This document shows positions 12,916-13,240 of a DNA stretch of 13,240 nt, in pieces; within the stretch, counting starts at the first letter, position 1; every line of letters starts with the position of its first letter. Position numbers and translations under genes: made by a program. Source of the DNA: DATDCY01 sp031406795 [NCBI: Candidatus Rokuibacteriota bacterium] (lineage in GTDB: Bacteria; JAUVQV01); assembly GCA_031406795.1 (NCBI GenBank), contig JANOHV010000039.1, positions 1 through 13,240 of the forward strand. The letters are read 5' to 3'. The notes beneath the pieces are model-generated. The model was not told the origin of the DNA. It made no database searches and saw only the letters and a list, made by a program, of their open reading frames with translations.

Positions 12916-12948
12916 CCTAACAATCAGCCGAATAATTAATATGTTAGG
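12916..12948. promoter_or_regulatory. Inverted repeat across the -10 and start of the TPR promoter
   Basis: CCTAACA 12916-12922 and TGTTAGG 12942-12948 are exact reverse complements separated by 19 AT-rich bases. The right arm contains the -10 hexamer and the left arm lies just inside the transcribed leader. The position suits a repressor or a regulator-bound loop. Confidence 0.4.
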
Positions 12949-12969
12949 ACCCCGCCGGCCGCATGTCAA
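12941..12969 (-). promoter_or_regulatory. Sigma-70-type promoter of the TPR-ExeA unit
   Basis: The minus strand has TTGACA at 12969-12964 and TAACAT at 12946-12941, 17 bases apart, next to the only clearly AT-rich patch nearby. The predicted start near 12934 gives a leader of about 86 bases before ATG 12848. The -35 lies inside the 3' end of the upstream ORF. Confidence 0.7.
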
Positions 12970-13240
12970 CGAAACCGGCCATCCCCCCGAGCCGGGGGCT
13001 CAGATCGGCCAGGCCTGGAACGCCGGCCGCCGCGCGGCTCCCGGCGTTCCAGGCCACCGAGCGGTAGCGGCCCGCCTCCAGCGCCCGAGCCGCCCGCTCC
13101 TCGGCGCGGCTGACCTCACCGGGGAGAAAGCGCACGCCCCAGACGGCGGAGCAGCCGGCGGCGATCGCCGCTTCGACGCTCCCCGGCGTGGGCCGGTGCG
13201 GAAGAAGATCCGCCAGACCGGTCATCGGCGGCGCGCCCGC
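12944..13240 (-). CDS. Unrecognised ORF, 3' part, running off the right edge
   Basis: The frame is open from the window edge to TAA at 12944-12946. An internal ATG at 13225 gives 93 residues (MTGLADLLPHRPTPGSVEAAIAAGC and so on), but there is no stop upstream within the window, so the true start may lie outside. Codon third positions are GC-rich like those of neighbouring genes, which mildly supports coding. I recognise no family; SVEAAIAAGCSAVWGVRFLP and RYRSVAWNAGS look like ordinary folded-protein sequence. Two things count against it: a perfect 15-bp inverted repeat lies inside, and the TPR -35 box overlaps its end. No membrane span or signal peptide is visible. Confidence 0.4.
   Translation of the reverse strand, partial: AGAPPMTGLADLLPHRPTPGSVEAAIAAGCSAVWGVRFLPGEVSRAEERAARALEAGRYRSVAWNAGSRAAAGVPGLADLSPRLGGMAGFVDMRPAGS
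13012..13055. repeat. 15-bp perfect inverted repeat with a palindromic loop
   Basis: GGCCTGGAACGCCGG 13012-13026 and CCGGCGTTCCAGGCC 13041-13055 are exact reverse complements. The 14-base centre contains a further 10-bp palindrome, GCCGCGCGGC at 13029-13038. No T-run follows on either strand, so it is not a plain intrinsic terminator. Confidence 0.85.

Overview
The window is a very GC-rich stretch of a bacterial chromosome with tightly packed genes, good sigma-70-type promoters (TTGACA boxes spaced 16-17 bases from a -10) and mostly ordinary housekeeping and signalling genes. The combination of an ExeA-type ATPase, a long TPR protein with an E/P-rich linker, a hybrid histidine kinase and a probable small selenoprotein suggests a selenocysteine-using anaerobe or microaerophile, most likely of the old Deltaproteobacteria (Desulfuromonadota/Geobacter-like) or a neighbouring phylum. 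That placement is inference from gene content only.

Layout. Positions 1-1616 (+) hold the end of phoU and a Ppx/GppA phosphatase 8 bases after it, closed by a clear intrinsic terminator (1641-1674). A strong promoter (1676-1703) and a leader of about 140 bases containing a perfect 18-bp palindrome precede purA (1852-3144). Another near-consensus promoter (3151-3179) drives a tandem tRNA-Lys(TTT) / tRNA-Glu(TTC) pair. From 3353 to about 4500 the gene order looks worn: an intergenic region with a 37-bp direct repeat, a carboxymuconolactone-decarboxylase-like gene lacking the central part of its domain (-), a 64-residue two-CxxC protein read through an in-frame TGA (+), and the last third of a receiver domain (+). 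Then come a full-length membrane hybrid histidine kinase (-), a divergent RlmN/Cfr-type radical SAM gene (+), a secreted DUF4214-like protein with an (Arg-Asp)n tract (-), an ExeA-like AAA ATPase (-), a 1039-residue TPR protein (-) and the end of an unrecognised ORF (-).

The most interesting item is the small gene at 4144-4338. Ordinary ORF calling breaks it at a TGA, but the frame stays open on both sides, the TGA falls between two CxxC pairs, and a stem-loop with a G at the second loop position follows at the spacing expected of a bacterial SECIS element. It looks like the 'dual CXXC motif small (seleno)protein' type.

How the genes work together. PhoU and Ppx/GppA both belong to phosphate/polyphosphate homeostasis. 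PurA and the tRNAs are housekeeping. The TPR protein and the ExeA-like ATPase are probably one transcription unit (52-base gap) and look like an envelope, pilus or secretion accessory pair, with the DUF4214 gene following on the same strand under its own promoter. Three genes (the selenoprotein candidate, the RlmN-like gene and the ExeA-like gene) have a -10-like hexamer 6-8 bases before the ATG and no Shine-Dalgarno sequence, which suggests leaderless transcripts.
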